NCBI RefSeq assembly: GCF_900109515.1
Contig: NZ_FOBD01000010.1
Coordinates: 62,001 to 126,000 of the forward strand
Source of the DNA: Paenibacillus sp. OK003
GTDB taxonomy: Bacteria > Bacillota > Bacilli > Paenibacillales > Paenibacillaceae
DNA: 64,000 nt
Direction: 5' to 3'
Both the position numbers and the translations under genes were made by a program. Of this stretch, positions 45,275 to 54,389 are shown in pieces. Below the pieces are notes generated by a model. The model saw only the letters and a program-made list of their open reading frames with translations. It did no database searches and was not told where the DNA came from. Position 1 is the stretch's first letter. Each line of letters opens with the position of its first letter.

Positions 45275-46769
45275 ATGGACGAAAGAAATTGCCATTGGTT
45301 TTGTACCCGTACTGATTATCTTTCTTGCTTTTATCGGTGTAAACATGATTCCCATTCTAATTGCTGTAATGCTTGTGGGAGCTCTGCTGCTCATGATGCA
45401 AATGCGTGGTGGAATTACGGTGGGCGCAGGTCAGGAACGCAAACGTAAGAAAAAAGGACCTTCCAAGCTGACTTTTGAAGAAATCGGTGGTCAGGAGAGT
45501 GCCAAGCAGGAACTGCGGGAAGCGCTCGATTTTCTCATTCGACATGAGGAAATTCAGAAGTTTGGTATTCGTCCTTTGAAAGGTATACTGCTTACTGGTC
45601 CTCCAGGAACAGGTAAAACCTTGATGGCCAAAGCTGCTGCTCATTATACCGACTCTGTGTTTGTAGCTGCTTCAGGTAGTGAGTTTGTTGAGATGTATGT
45701 TGGTGTAGGTGCAGGCAGAATACGTGATTTGTTCCGTGATGCAAGAACTCGCGCCGCTAAAGAAAATAAGGAAAATGCCATTATATTTATTGATGAAATT
45801 GATGTGATCGGTGGAAAACGCGAAGGTGGACAACAGCGTGAATATGATCAGACGCTGAATCAGCTGTTAACGGAAATGGATGGCATATACTCTTCCGAAA
45901 CACCGCGCATACTCGTGATCGCCGCTACGAACCGAAAAGAAATGCTGGATAGCGCGCTGACGCGTCCAGGTCGTTTTGACCGTCATATTCAGGTAGACTT
46001 GCCGGATAAGAAAGGCAGAAAACACATACTGGAGCTGCATGCAGTCAATAAACCTCTTTTGGAAGGGGTCAGCCTTGAAAAGACAGCAGAAGAATCCTAT
46101 GGTTTTTCTGGAGCACAGCTGGAAAGCGTGATGAACGAAGCTGCAATTTATGCGATGAGAGACGGGCTGCTCAACATTGAACAGCGTCATCTGTCCCTTG
46201 CGATTGATAAAGTAATGATGGGTGAGAAGACAGACCGCGAATCCAGCGTGGAAGAGAAGAAAAGAGTCGCTATTCATGAATTGGGACATGCCATCATGGC
46301 TGAGCTGGTTCGTCCTGGTAGTGTGAGTCAGGTTGCACTCAGCCCTCGTGGACAGGCCTTGGGTTATGTACGTCATAACCCGCAACAAGAGCAATTTCTG
46401 TACACAAAGCGCTTCCTGGAAGAGCAGATCATGATTGCCCTCGGAGGTGCAGCAGCGGAGGAAATGTATTACGGTGGACGCAGTACAGGATCGCGTAATG
46501 ACTTTGAACAAGCAACGAATGTAGTACAGACGATGATGGCTTCCGGGCTCACGACGTTGGGTATTGTTAACATGGATATGGTAACTACAGAAGAATTGAT
46601 GCGGGAGAATAAATTAATCCTGCAAGACCTGATGGAACAGACTAAACGATTGCTTGAAGAACAGCGGACAATTTTCGACAATTCCCTCGACACGTTGCTC
46701 AGGGAAGAAGTATTGTCTGGCGATCAATTTCGTTGTCAATTTCGTGACAGCGCCCTTCTACCGGCATAA
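45267..46769 (+). CDS. FtsH-like membrane AAA+ metalloprotease
   Basis: This 500-residue protein has the FtsH order with a short front: two adjacent transmembrane helices (about 8-24 and 28-46), AAA module with Walker A GPPGTGKT (111-118), Walker B IIFIDEID (172-179) and the second region of homology TNRKEMLDSALTRPGRFDR, then an M41-type protease domain with HELGH at 337-341 and the likely third zinc ligand in SRNDFEQAT (Asp412). Canonical FtsH is about 600-650 residues with a 70-residue outside domain between helices; that is absent here. It is likely a second FtsH-type protease of the genus. The substrate is unknown. Confidence 0.9.
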   Translation: MPKWTKEIAIGFVPVLIIFLAFIGVNMIPILIAVMLVGALLLMMQMRGGITVGAGQERKRKKKGPSKLTFEEIGGQESAKQELREALDFLIRHEEIQKFGIRPLKGILLTGPPGTGKTLMAKAAAHYTDSVFVAASGSEFVEMYVGVGAGRIRDLFRDARTRAAKENKENAIIFIDEIDVIGGKREGGQQREYDQTLNQLLTEMDGIYSSETPRILVIAATNRKEMLDSALTRPGRFDRHIQVDLPDKKGRKHILELHAVNKPLLEGVSLEKTAEESYGFSGAQLESVMNEAAIYAMRDGLLNIEQRHLSLAIDKVMMGEKTDRESSVEEKKRVAIHELGHAIMAELVRPGSVSQVALSPRGQALGYVRHNPQQEQFLYTKRFLEEQIMIALGGAAAEEMYYGGRSTGSRNDFEQATNVVQTMMASGLTTLGIVNMDMVTTEELMRENKLILQDLMEQTKRLLEEQRTIFDNSLDTLLREEVLSGDQFRCQFRDSALLPA

Positions 46770-46839
46770 TTTATTTATGTCGGTTATTTTTTTTTACATT
46801 TCAGTCGTGCTAAGATATTATTATATGTTGGGTCGAAAT

Positions 46840-46867
46840 TTGTAATTTTCGGCGAACAGGGTACAAT
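46840..46867 (+). promoter_or_regulatory. candidate promoter for hbd-ackA
   Basis: TTGTAA (46840-46845) and TACAAT (46862-46867) with a 16-base spacer lie 35 bases before hbd. Confidence 0.5.
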
Positions 46868-46902
46868 AGAGAAATAGAGAACCGAAAGGATGGAGCAGAA
46901 CC

Positions 46903-47775
46903 ATGTTTTTCAAAAAGATAGGAGTTGTCGGCGGCGGCACGATGGGGCAAGGTATTTCCCAGATGCTTGCAGCCAAAGGACTTGATGTGCTTCTGGTGGA
47001 ACACACAACGGAGAAGCTGGATCATGCATATAACATGATTGAGACGAACCTCGATAAACAACTGGAGAAATGGGCGATTACGAAGGCTGAGAAGAAATTG
47101 ATTCTCTCTCGTATTACCAAAGTTGCTCATCTGGCTGAACTCGGAACTTGCGATATGGTCATTGAGACTATTTCTGAAGATCTGGAAGCGAAAAAAGCGG
47201 TATTCAGTCAACTTGACCAAGTTTGCCCAAGCAACGTAATTCTTGCAAGTAATACATCCACGCTGAGTTTGACTGAGCTTGCAAGCTCAACCAAATACCC
47301 AGAGCGTGTTATTGGTATGCACTTTATTCACCCGGTTTCCCGGGTTGATCTTGTAGAGATTATTCGTGGTCTGAAAACATCCGATAGCACTTTTGCAGAA
47401 ACGAGACGTTTTGTGGAAGAAGTAGCGGACAAAAAAGGCGTTATGATCTATGAATCGCCTGGATTTGTTACATCCAGACTGATCTGTCTTCTGATCAACG
47501 AAGCGCTGCATGTACTGCAGGAAGGTGTCGCTTCCGCTGAAGATATTGATGACGCTATGCGTATAGGATACAACTTCCAGCATGGACCGCTTGAGATGGC
47601 AGACCGTTTCGGATTGGATTCGGTAGAAGCTGCACTCGAAAGAATGTTCCGTGAATTCGGTGAATTGAAATATCGTCCTTCCACAGTCCTGAAGAAAATG
47701 GTGCGTGCAGGACACCTGGGTGTCAAAACAGGCGAGGGATTCTTCAAGTACGACAAGGATGGTGACCGGCTGTGA
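46903..47775 (+). CDS. hbd: 3-hydroxybutyryl-CoA dehydrogenase
   Basis: The 290-residue product is an NAD(P)-dependent short-type 3-hydroxyacyl-CoA dehydrogenase. The dinucleotide motif IGVVGGGTMGQGIS is at residues 6-19, the catalytic His is in GMHFIHPVSRVDLVEII near residue 143, and GFVTSRL with NEALHVLQEG follows. It may act in butyrate/acetoacetyl-CoA metabolism or fatty acid breakdown. It overlaps ackA by four bases, which suggests a shared role in CoA-ester and acetate metabolism. Confidence 0.92.
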   Translation: MFFKKIGVVGGGTMGQGISQMLAAKGLDVLLVEHTTEKLDHAYNMIETNLDKQLEKWAITKAEKKLILSRITKVAHLAELGTCDMVIETISEDLEAKKAVFSQLDQVCPSNVILASNTSTLSLTELASSTKYPERVIGMHFIHPVSRVDLVEIIRGLKTSDSTFAETRRFVEEVADKKGVMIYESPGFVTSRLICLLINEALHVLQEGVASAEDIDDAMRIGYNFQHGPLEMADRFGLDSVEAALERMFREFGELKYRPSTVLKKMVRAGHLGVKTGEGFFKYDKDGDRL

Positions 47776-48977
47776 AAGTACTCGTAATTAATGCGGGGAG
47801 TTCCTCGCTCAAATATCAATTGTATAACATGACGGATGAATCTGTATTGGCAAAAGGTCTGGTAGAGCGGATCGGCATGGACTCTTCCATTCTGACTCAC
47901 AAACCAACGGGCCGCGAGGATGTTACGGAAGTTAGCGAAATTCTCGAACATACTACAGCGATTCGTAAAGTTATTGACATCCTGACTGATAAAGAAAACG
48001 GTGTGCTTGGTTCCGTTGATGAAATTCAGGCTGTTGGACATCGTGTCGTTCACGGTGGTGAAGCATTTAAGGAATCAGCTTTGGTTGATGATGCTGCCAA
48101 AGCAGAAATTCGCCGTCTGTTCGATCTGGCTCCACTTCATAACCCTGCAGCAATGATGGGTATTCGTGCGGCTGAATCCAATATGCCAGGGGTACCACAG
48201 GTCATGGTCTTTGATACGGCTTTCCATCAAACGATGCCGGAAAAAGCATATCTGTATGCCATTCCACGTGTGCTTTACAAAAAGTATAAAGTGCGTCGTT
48301 ATGGAGCACATGGTACTTCCCATGATTACGTAAGCAAGGCAGCAGCTGAATATCTGGATCGTCCATTGGAAGATCTGAAGATCATCACATGCCATGTTGG
48401 TAATGGTGGTAGCGTAACGGCTGTACAAGGCGGCGTATCCGTGGACACGTCCATGGGCATGACTCCACTCGAAGGATTGATGATGGGAACACGTAGTGGT
48501 GACCTGGATCCGGCCATTGTCCCTTATGTTATGAACAAGGAAGAACTGAGCGTGAGCGAAGTAAACTCCATGTTGAATAAACATAGTGGACTTCTTGCAA
48601 TCTCCGGCATCAGCAGCGACATGCGTGAAATCACGGAAGGTATGGAGGCTGGCGATGCTAACTCCACGCTTGCATTCGAGATGTACGAATATCGTTTGCG
48701 CAAATACATCGGTTCTTATGCAGCAGCAATGAACGGTGTAGACGTGATCGTATTTACGGCTGGTGTAGGTGAAAACTCTGTTGTTCTTCGCCAAAAAGTA
48801 TGTGAGCAACTCACGTACCTGGGTGTTGAGCTGGATGAAGCGCTGAATGCAATTCGCTCTGGGGAACCACGCCGTATCACAACTGCGAATTCCAAAGTGG
48901 ACGTTCTTGTAGTTCCTACGAACGAAGAATTGGTGATTGCAAGAGATACACACCGAATCGTATTGAATTCTCTGTAA
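47772..48977 (+). CDS. ackA: acetate kinase
   Basis: AckA interconverts acetyl phosphate and ADP with acetate and ATP. The 401-residue product has the N-terminal VLVINAGSSSLKYQLYNM, the catalytic HRVVHGGEAFKES near residue 89, VFDTAFHQTMPEKAYLYAIP near 147, and the adenosine motif VFTAGVGENS near residue 327. The start is GTG 47772, whose last bases form the hbd stop. A butyrate kinase is excluded by the motif pattern and length. Confidence 0.97.
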   Translation: MKVLVINAGSSSLKYQLYNMTDESVLAKGLVERIGMDSSILTHKPTGREDVTEVSEILEHTTAIRKVIDILTDKENGVLGSVDEIQAVGHRVVHGGEAFKESALVDDAAKAEIRRLFDLAPLHNPAAMMGIRAAESNMPGVPQVMVFDTAFHQTMPEKAYLYAIPRVLYKKYKVRRYGAHGTSHDYVSKAAAEYLDRPLEDLKIITCHVGNGGSVTAVQGGVSVDTSMGMTPLEGLMMGTRSGDLDPAIVPYVMNKEELSVSEVNSMLNKHSGLLAISGISSDMREITEGMEAGDANSTLAFEMYEYRLRKYIGSYAAAMNGVDVIVFTAGVGENSVVLRQKVCEQLTYLGVELDEALNAIRSGEPRRITTANSKVDVLVVPTNEELVIARDTHRIVLNSL

Positions 48978-49011
48978 TCTAATTGTAAAGTGAATATAGC
49001 ATGACAAGGAA

Positions 49012-49049
49012 GTGCAGGGGACAGGCATATGCCTGCCCGCTGCATTTTC
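49012..49049 (+). terminator. hairpin after ackA
   Basis: A bulged stem runs TGCAG, GGG, CAGGC on one side and GCCTG, CCC, CTGCA on the other around ATAT, followed by TTTTC. It ends 30 bases before asnS. Confidence 0.7.
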
Positions 49050-49079
49050 AAATTCAGGATTCCAAGGAGAGATATGGGC

Positions 49080-50375
49080 ATGAGTACGGATTGTGTAATT
49101 CGTAATGTGAGTGAGCATGTGGGCGAGACTGTTAAAATCGGCGCCTGGATTAACAACAAACGTTCCAGCGGCAAAATTCAATTTTTGCAACTGCGTGATG
49201 GAACCGGATATATTCAAGGGGTAGTGGTTAAGAGTGAAGTCAGCGAAGATATCTGGAATGCTGCGAAGAGCTTGACTCAAGAAAGTTCATTGTATGTAAC
49301 AGGTATTATCCGTGAAGAACCGCGTAGTGCATCTGGTTATGAGATGACGGTTACTGGCGTGGAAATTATCCATCTGACTGAAAACTATCCAATCACGCCG
49401 AAGGAGCATGGGGTAGACTTCCTGATGGATCATCGCCATCTCTGGCTGCGTTCGACAAAACAACGTGCGATTATGGTCATTCGTGCGGAGATCATCCGCG
49501 CTGTTCAGCAGTTCTTTGATAGTAACGGATTCACTCAGGTTGATCCTCCGATTCTTACACCTTCATCTGCTGAAGGAACGACGAACTTGTTCCACATCAA
49601 ATATTTTGATGAAGATGCCTATCTGACGCAAAGTGGACAGTTGTATATGGAAGCCGCAGCAATGGCGCTGGGCAAAGTGTACTCCTTCGGTCCTACGTTC
49701 CGTGCCGAAAAATCCAAAACACGTCGTCACCTGATTGAGTTCTGGATGATTGAGCCGGAAATGGCGTTTGTGGATCACGAGGAAAGCCTGCGAGTGCAAG
49801 AGAAGTTTATTGCGCACGTGGTTCAAACGGTTCTGAAAAACTGCCGTGCTGAACTGGAGTCCATCGGACGTGATGTATCCAAGCTTGAAAAAATTGTAGC
49901 TCCATTCCCGCGCATTACGTATGATGAAGCGATTGAGTTCCTGAATGGACAAGGCTTCGATATTCCTTGGGGAGAAGACTTTGGTGCTCCACACGAAACG
50001 GCGATTGCCGAGAAATACGAAACACCGGTCTTTATTACCCATTATCCGGCTGGAATCAAGGCATTCTACATGAAACCTGATCCAAATCGTCCTGAAGTGG
50101 TCCTCTGTGCAGACATGATTGCACCCGAAGGATATGGAGAAATCATTGGCGGTTCCCAGCGTATTGATGATCCGGAACTGATGCAGCAGCGCTTTGATGA
50201 GCATCAATTGTCGGAAGAGGCATATCAGTGGTATCTGGACTTACGTAAATACGGATCGGTTCCTCACTCCGGCTTCGGTCTGGGATTGGAGCGGACGGTA
50301 GCATGGATCTGTGGATTGGATCACGTACGTGAAACAATTGCATTCCCACGTATGCTTTATCGTCTGTACCCTTAA
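49080..50375 (+). CDS. asnS: asparaginyl-tRNA synthetase
   Basis: AsnS charges tRNA-Asn. The 431-residue class IIb enzyme has an N-terminal OB-fold (about 1-110, [19 protein letters not shown]), motif 2 in [20 protein letters not shown] near residue 205, and motif 3 [20 protein letters not shown] near residue 397. ATG 49080, nine bases after AGGAGA, is preferred to ATG 49074. The upstream leader is short and no T-box was seen. The stop overlaps dnaD by one base. Confidence 0.96.
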   Translation: MSTDCVIRNVSEHVGETVKIGAWINNKRSSGKIQFLQLRDGTGYIQGVVVKSEVSEDIWNAAKSLTQESSLYVTGIIREEPRSASGYEMTVTGVEIIHLTENYPITPKEHGVDFLMDHRHLWLRSTKQRAIMVIRAEIIRAVQQFFDSNGFTQVDPPILTPSSAEGTTNLFHIKYFDEDAYLTQSGQLYMEAAAMALGKVYSFGPTFRAEKSKTRRHLIEFWMIEPEMAFVDHEESLRVQEKFIAHVVQTVLKNCRAELESIGRDVSKLEKIVAPFPRITYDEAIEFLNGQGFDIPWGEDFGAPHETAIAEKYETPVFITHYPAGIKAFYMKPDPNRPEVVLCADMIAPEGYGEIIGGSQRIDDPELMQQRFDEHQLSEEAYQWYLDLRKYGSVPHSGFGLGLERTVAWICGLDHVRETIAFPRMLYRLYP

Positions 50376-51097
50376 TGCTTAACCGCGAGTCCATGGAAGA
50401 AACCGGCTCCAAAGCCTGGTTGAATGGAGCAGCATACGGTATGGCATCAGGGACAGCGCAGCTCCCATATGCTTTATTGCGCTATTATCATCAGCTGGGG
50501 TTAAGTGACGCAGAGTTGCTTCTGCTGATTCAATTGTTTGGATTCCGGCAAGTCGAATTCAATGAGTTCCCAACGCTTGAAGAGCTTGCAACCCGTATGG
50601 GTCTTGCTCCTGAAGGCATCGCCAGAATGCTGCAGCGTCTTATGAGAGACGGGTACATTCACATTGACGAGCATCGGGATGAAGAGCGTGATATTCAGTA
50701 TGAACGTTATGATCTGCATGGATTATATGCCAAGCTGGCAGGATGTACAGCAGAGGAGTTGGCCGTTGCTCGTAAGCAGCAGCAGGACAGTAATGCATTG
50801 CGCCCGGATTCGAACAGTGTTCAAAAAGAAGAGGAAGAACGAAATATGTTCTCTATTTTTGAAAAAGAATTTGGCCGCCCGCTTTCCCCGATGGAATGCG
50901 AGACGATATCCAGCTGGCTGGATCAGGATCGCTATCAGGAGGAACTGATTCTCATGGCATTGAAGGAAGCGGTGTTTGCTGGTAAAGTGCATTTCCGCTA
51001 TATCGACCGAATTCTGCTGGAATGGAGCCGTAACCGCGTGAAGAATGTGCAGGACGCCAAGGCATATACCCAGCGGTTCCGTAACGGTGGACGTTAA
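50375..51097 (+). CDS. dnaD: DnaD replication initiation protein
   Basis: DnaD helps load the replicative helicase at oriC and in replication restart. The 240-residue product has the N-terminal winged-helix DDBH1 domain (about 30-110, LPYALLRYYHQLGLSDAELL) and the C-terminal DDBH2 domain (about 155-235) ending in the characteristic YIDRILLEWSRNRVKNVQDA. It is coupled to asnS as in Bacillus. Next would be nth; here a terminator and an ECF operon follow. Confidence 0.95.
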   Translation: MLNRESMEETGSKAWLNGAAYGMASGTAQLPYALLRYYHQLGLSDAELLLLIQLFGFRQVEFNEFPTLEELATRMGLAPEGIARMLQRLMRDGYIHIDEHRDEERDIQYERYDLHGLYAKLAGCTAEELAVARKQQQDSNALRPDSNSVQKEEEERNMFSIFEKEFGRPLSPMECETISSWLDQDRYQEELILMALKEAVFAGKVHFRYIDRILLEWSRNRVKNVQDAKAYTQRFRNGGR

Positions 51098-51140
51098 CAC
51101 CAATGTTAGATTAGGCAACAACTTCATTCAGATAAACCAG

Positions 51141-51176
51141 AAACAGGCCAGAAGATATTCTGTGCCTGTTTTTTTA
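51141..51176 (+). terminator. terminator after dnaD
   Basis: AAACAGGC and GCCTGTTT enclose an inner stem CAGAA/TTCTG with a GATA loop; seven T follow. Confidence 0.93.
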
Positions 51177-51215
51177 GATTATAGAGATGTTAAATAAGAT
51201 ACGTTAAGTTCCCGG

Positions 51216-51242
51216 TGGAACTGACTTTTCAGGCAATGTGTA
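51216..51242 (+). promoter_or_regulatory. ECF-type promoter, probably autoregulated
   Basis: TGGAAC (51216-51221) followed after 17 bases by TGTA (51239-51242) resembles the ECF pattern of -35 GGAAC/TGAAAC with a CGTA-type -10. Standing just before a sigma gene, it suggests autoregulation. Transcription would start near 51249. Confidence 0.6.
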
Positions 51243-51324
51243 ACCTTTTTATAAAAAAATGAATGAATACGCAGGGGTCAACAAACAAGTTGTCGTCTAT
51301 TGTAGTGGAGAGGAGGGGAGAGTT

Positions 51325-51879
51325 ATTAATGAAGCGCGCTTAATCGAACAAATCCGTCAAGGCGATACATCCCAGATGCGTTTGTTGATCGAAAAGTACA
51401 GCCAGCATGTATACCATGTGGCCTACTCCGTATTACGGAACGATCAGGATGCACAGGATGCAGCGCAGGAGGCGTTCATTCAGATGGTTAAATCTCTCCC
51501 CGATTACCGATCCGAAGGTTTCAAAACGTGGTTAACCCGAATTGCCTTTCACAAAGCAATTGATGCCAAACGCAAGCTGGGCAGACGAAGCGCTGAGGAT
51601 CTGGGCGGAGAAGAAAAAATAATGAACATGCCCGGTCGTGAAGAAGATGTTCTTGCCCGCCTCGTGCGTGAAGAGCGTCAGGACAAGTTGCGCGAGCGAA
51701 TCAACCAGCTGCCTGCCCAGCATAGGGACATTATTACTGCGTATTACTTAAGCGAAAAAAATTATGAGCAGATTGCCCGTGATGCACAGGTGGCAGTGAA
51801 AACCGTGGAGTCCCGTCTGTATCGTGCCCGGCAGTGGATTCGAAATCATTGGAAGGAGGATGAGTGGCGTGAGGAATAA
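51325..51879 (+). CDS. ECF-type sigma factor, likely ATT start
   Basis: The product (about 184 residues from ATT) is a SigW-like group IV sigma factor: region 2 from LIEKYSQHVYHVAYSVLRNDQ to FKTWLTRIAFHKAIDAKR, region 4 from LPAQHRDIITAYYLSEKNYEQIARD to ESRLYRARQWIRNHW. The only normal start in frame is ATG 51259, which has no ribosome site and lies about 10 bases from the predicted transcript start. A very strong GAGGAGGGG at 51310-51318 is six bases before ATT 51325, giving the expected sigma N-terminus. So translation may begin at ATT. Its stop overlaps the anti-sigma gene by 11 bases. Confidence 0.85.
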   Translation: MNEARLIEQIRQGDTSQMRLLIEKYSQHVYHVAYSVLRNDQDAQDAAQEAFIQMVKSLPDYRSEGFKTWLTRIAFHKAIDAKRKLGRRSAEDLGGEEKIMNMPGREEDVLARLVREERQDKLRERINQLPAQHRDIITAYYLSEKNYEQIARDAQVAVKTVESRLYRARQWIRNHWKEDEWREE

Positions 51880-52321
51880 AAGGATGTATACCGTCCAGGA
51901 ATGGACTGATTATATTGAAGGCCGAATGACTGCAAACCAGGCAAGTATGATGGAACAGATGCTTATGGACGTTCCGGAAGCGATGGACAACTATCTCGAA
52001 GCACTCGGCATTCATCGGGAGCTGCCCCAACTGAAGGACCCGGTAGGCTTCGCCGATGCGGTCATGAACCAAATTACGGAAATGCAATCCTCCAAGCCAA
52101 AGCGCAAATCGCGTTCCGGACGAAGACGTCTCTGGCTGGATCACAAAGTGTTTCATTATGCTGTAGCGGCTTGTCTGACGTTAATCTTCCTCTCCTCGGG
52201 ACTGTTTGACAAGGTAGCCCCTTATCATAAGTTCCAGGAAGGTGAGAACAGGGGGTCATTTACGGAAAAATGGACGGAGGCAGCCACTTCATGGCTGGAT
52301 CACTTCAAGCCTGGACCATAA
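51869..52321 (+). CDS. putative membrane anti-sigma factor
   Basis: The 150-residue product has an N-terminal helical cytoplasmic part (about 1-75), a basic stretch KPKRKSRSGRRRLW, one transmembrane helix (about 94-112, VFHYAVAACLTLIFLSSGLF) and a short outside tail. No zinc-finger HxxxCxxC is present, so it is not the zf-HC2 type. GTG 51869, nine bases after AGGAGG, is preferred to ATG 51860. Its role as anti-sigma is inferred from coupling to the sigma gene. Confidence 0.78.
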   Translation: MRNKRMYTVQEWTDYIEGRMTANQASMMEQMLMDVPEAMDNYLEALGIHRELPQLKDPVGFADAVMNQITEMQSSKPKRKSRSGRRRLWLDHKVFHYAVAACLTLIFLSSGLFDKVAPYHKFQEGENRGSFTEKWTEAATSWLDHFKPGP

Positions 52322-52358
52322 ATTGTTTTGCATTGCCTGAAAAGAAAGGATGACGACT

Positions 52359-53567
52359 GTGCAATCAGATCGTAACAAATTACTTGCATTCTTATTAAAC
52401 CTGATTCCGGGTCTGGGTTTTCTCTATTGGGGTCGGCCTGCCAGAGCTGTAATCTATCCATTACTCTTTTTTGGGACAGCTGTTGGTTCGTTTATGCTGG
52501 CAATTCTGGTGAGTGAGAGAGAATTAATGATTCTTGGGGCTTTGGGGACCATATTCTTCTGGTGTGTCAGCATGCTGGATATGATTATCGTTCTGCTACG
52601 TGCCCCATCACCTAATGATGCCCGATACCATGGATATGGCGCACATTACAGTGGACCGCATCAGAGTGGTGATTATGGTGGCCCCGAAGGGACTTATGGT
52701 CAACCGATCTATCGTAAAGGTAGTGATAGCGAACGATTTTTTACAATTTTGCTTTCCTTTGTTCCAGGTCTGGGACATCTTCATCTCGGACTGTTACATC
52801 GCGGATTATCATTCCTGATCGCGTTCTTCGGTTCATTTGCCATGATGGTTTTTGTAGCTTCCATTACGAATGAATCCGTATTTCTGATGTTCTTGCTCAT
52901 TCTGCCTGTCATCTGGGTATACTGCATGTTTGATGCCGTGCAGCATGTGCATCGCAAGCAGGCTGGTGAGGTATTGCAGGACCGGACTTTGTTCGAGGAA
53001 CTGGAGATGGGCAGGGCATCTGGACGGCGTAGCAAAGTGCTGGCAACCTTGTTATCAGCCTTCCCGGGTGCGGGTCATCTGTATCTGGGACTGCAAAAAA
53101 GAGGCATGCAACTCATGTTCCTGTTTCTAGGCAGTATCTACGTTCTGGACCTGCTTCATTTATCGGTGTTCCTGTTCATGATTCCGTTGATCTGGTTCTA
53201 CAGCTTCTTTGATGGGCTTCAATGTTCAAGTCGGTATGGGCACGAACCGTTGACAGATCAACCCATTTTCAAGGATTGGGCTCGTCACCAGCGCCTGATT
53301 GGATTTGGAATTGCTGCATTGGGATTGTACTATCTATTTATCCGCATGGTCATTCCACAGCTGAATGAGATGTTCCCGGATGCATTTATGACGTATGAGA
53401 TTCGTTCGTATGTGAACACCGTCATTGTGTCCTTGCTGCTCATTTTTGGCGGTCTGAAGCTGCTGTTTGGCAAGCAGCGCGGTGCGAGTACGAATAGTAC
53501 GGTTCATCGAACTGACGAGGGAGCAGACAATCTCTTTTTATTCAAGGATCGGGAGGATCGATTGTAG
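52359..53567 (+). CDS. multi-pass membrane protein with three TM2-like repeats
   Basis: The 402-residue product has three related modules with a Pro-Gly turn: FLLNLIPGLGFLYWGRPARA near residue 9, LLSFVPGLGHLHLGLLHRG near 133, and LLSAFPGAGHLYLGLQKRG near 229, each followed by hydrophobic helices; a final helix pair is near residues 310-370. The pattern resembles TM2-domain proteins. A Tyr/Gly/His-rich linker (about 88-120) separates the first two. GTG 52359 follows AAAGGA. It is third in the ECF operon, so it may be part of an envelope response; function unknown. Confidence 0.75.
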   Translation: MQSDRNKLLAFLLNLIPGLGFLYWGRPARAVIYPLLFFGTAVGSFMLAILVSERELMILGALGTIFFWCVSMLDMIIVLLRAPSPNDARYHGYGAHYSGPHQSGDYGGPEGTYGQPIYRKGSDSERFFTILLSFVPGLGHLHLGLLHRGLSFLIAFFGSFAMMVFVASITNESVFLMFLLILPVIWVYCMFDAVQHVHRKQAGEVLQDRTLFEELEMGRASGRRSKVLATLLSAFPGAGHLYLGLQKRGMQLMFLFLGSIYVLDLLHLSVFLFMIPLIWFYSFFDGLQCSSRYGHEPLTDQPIFKDWARHQRLIGFGIAALGLYYLFIRMVIPQLNEMFPDAFMTYEIRSYVNTVIVSLLLIFGGLKLLFGKQRGASTNSTVHRTDEGADNLFLFKDREDRL

Positions 53568-53583
53568 AGCTGAGCTTTACTTA

Positions 53584-53657
53584 GTTGAACTAAAGAATAG
53601 TTACACTGAAACTACGATGACAGCACAAGCTATAAATCGCTGGAATTCCCCAAACAT
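53584..53657. repeat. partial copy of the trp-leader repeat
   Basis: This segment aligns with the reverse complement of the right end of 9730-9919: shared blocks are AACTAAAGA, TTACACTGA, CGATGACAG, ACAA, ATCGCTG and TCCCC in the same order with small gaps. It ends in the terminator at 53658. Only one end of the element is present, so it looks like a truncated copy. Confidence 0.6.
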
Positions 53658-53704
53658 AAAAACACGCCGAGGGCTATGTCTATCCGCCTTGGCGTGTTTT
53701 TGGT
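53658..53704. terminator. bidirectional terminator before mtnB end
   Basis: AAAAACACGCC and GGCGTGTTTTT form an 11-bp stem, extended by a few inner pairs. T-rich sequence follows on both strands, so it serves the sigma operon and the converging mtnB. Confidence 0.92.
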
Positions 53705-53733
53705 TGTGCAGCTTTGATTTCAAATAATGATGG

Positions 53734-54387
53734 CTATTTCGTAGCACCCTTCAGCAGAAGTTGACGGTACATCACTTCGAACAGGAACTCGAACGCTTCC
53801 AGATGACGTTTCGCTTCAAAAGCATCTTTGCCCCAGGCATAAATACCATGATTACGCAGCAAAATTCCCGGTACGTTGGCATCAAGTACACCTGGCACCA
53901 ATTCAGCGATGGATGGAATATCCGCAAAGTTAGGCAGAACCGGTACACGAATCTCCGCATTTTCTTCCCAGATGTTGAACGCCTTGATCAATTCGATGCC
54001 TTGAATCGGTACGTGTCCATCTGCTCCAAAAAATTCACTGATCAGGTTGTTAAATACGGTATGCACATGGAACACCGCGCCACAGCCAGTTAAACGATAG
54101 ATTTCGCAGTGAATCAACGTTTCAGCGCTCGGTTTCAGGGTTGTGGTCTCAATGGCTTTACCATGCTTGTCCACAAACAGAAAGTCTTCCGGTGTACGGA
54201 GAGATTTGTCTTTGCCTGATGCAGTAACTGCAAAGTAGAATTGCTCCGGGTCAAAGTCGCCCACACGCATCGACAGGTTGCCACTTGTACCAGGGAACCA
54301 GTTACGGCTGGCAAACAGCGCTTTGATATCAGCCAGCTCTTCGAGGACTTGGCGTTTATGTTCCAATGTAATCTTTTCAAAACCCAT
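53734..54387 (-). CDS. mtnB: methylthioribulose-1-phosphate dehydratase
   Basis: MtnB dehydrates MTRu-1-P to DK-MTP-1-P in methionine salvage. The 217-residue class II aldolase-fold product has FPGTSGNLSMRVGD near residue 31, PSAETLIHCEIYRL near 86, the zinc ligands in VFHVHTVFNNLISEFF near 106, and LLRNHGIYAWGKDA near 178. ATG 54387 has a GGAGTGC site; the frame runs on upstream. It is last in the minus-strand operon. Confidence 0.93.
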   Translation of the reverse strand: MGFEKITLEHKRQVLEELADIKALFASRNWFPGTSGNLSMRVGDFDPEQFYFAVTASGKDKSLRTPEDFLFVDKHGKAIETTTLKPSAETLIHCEIYRLTGCGAVFHVHTVFNNLISEFFGADGHVPIQGIELIKAFNIWEENAEIRVPVLPNFADIPSIAELVPGVLDANVPGILLRNHGIYAWGKDAFEAKRHLEAFEFLFEVMYRQLLLKGATK

Positions 54388-54389
54388 TT

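Noticed and set aside
48075..49280. 401-residue minus-strand frame opposite ackA
   Set aside because: Low-complexity His/Cys-rich translation opposite a clear acetate kinase.
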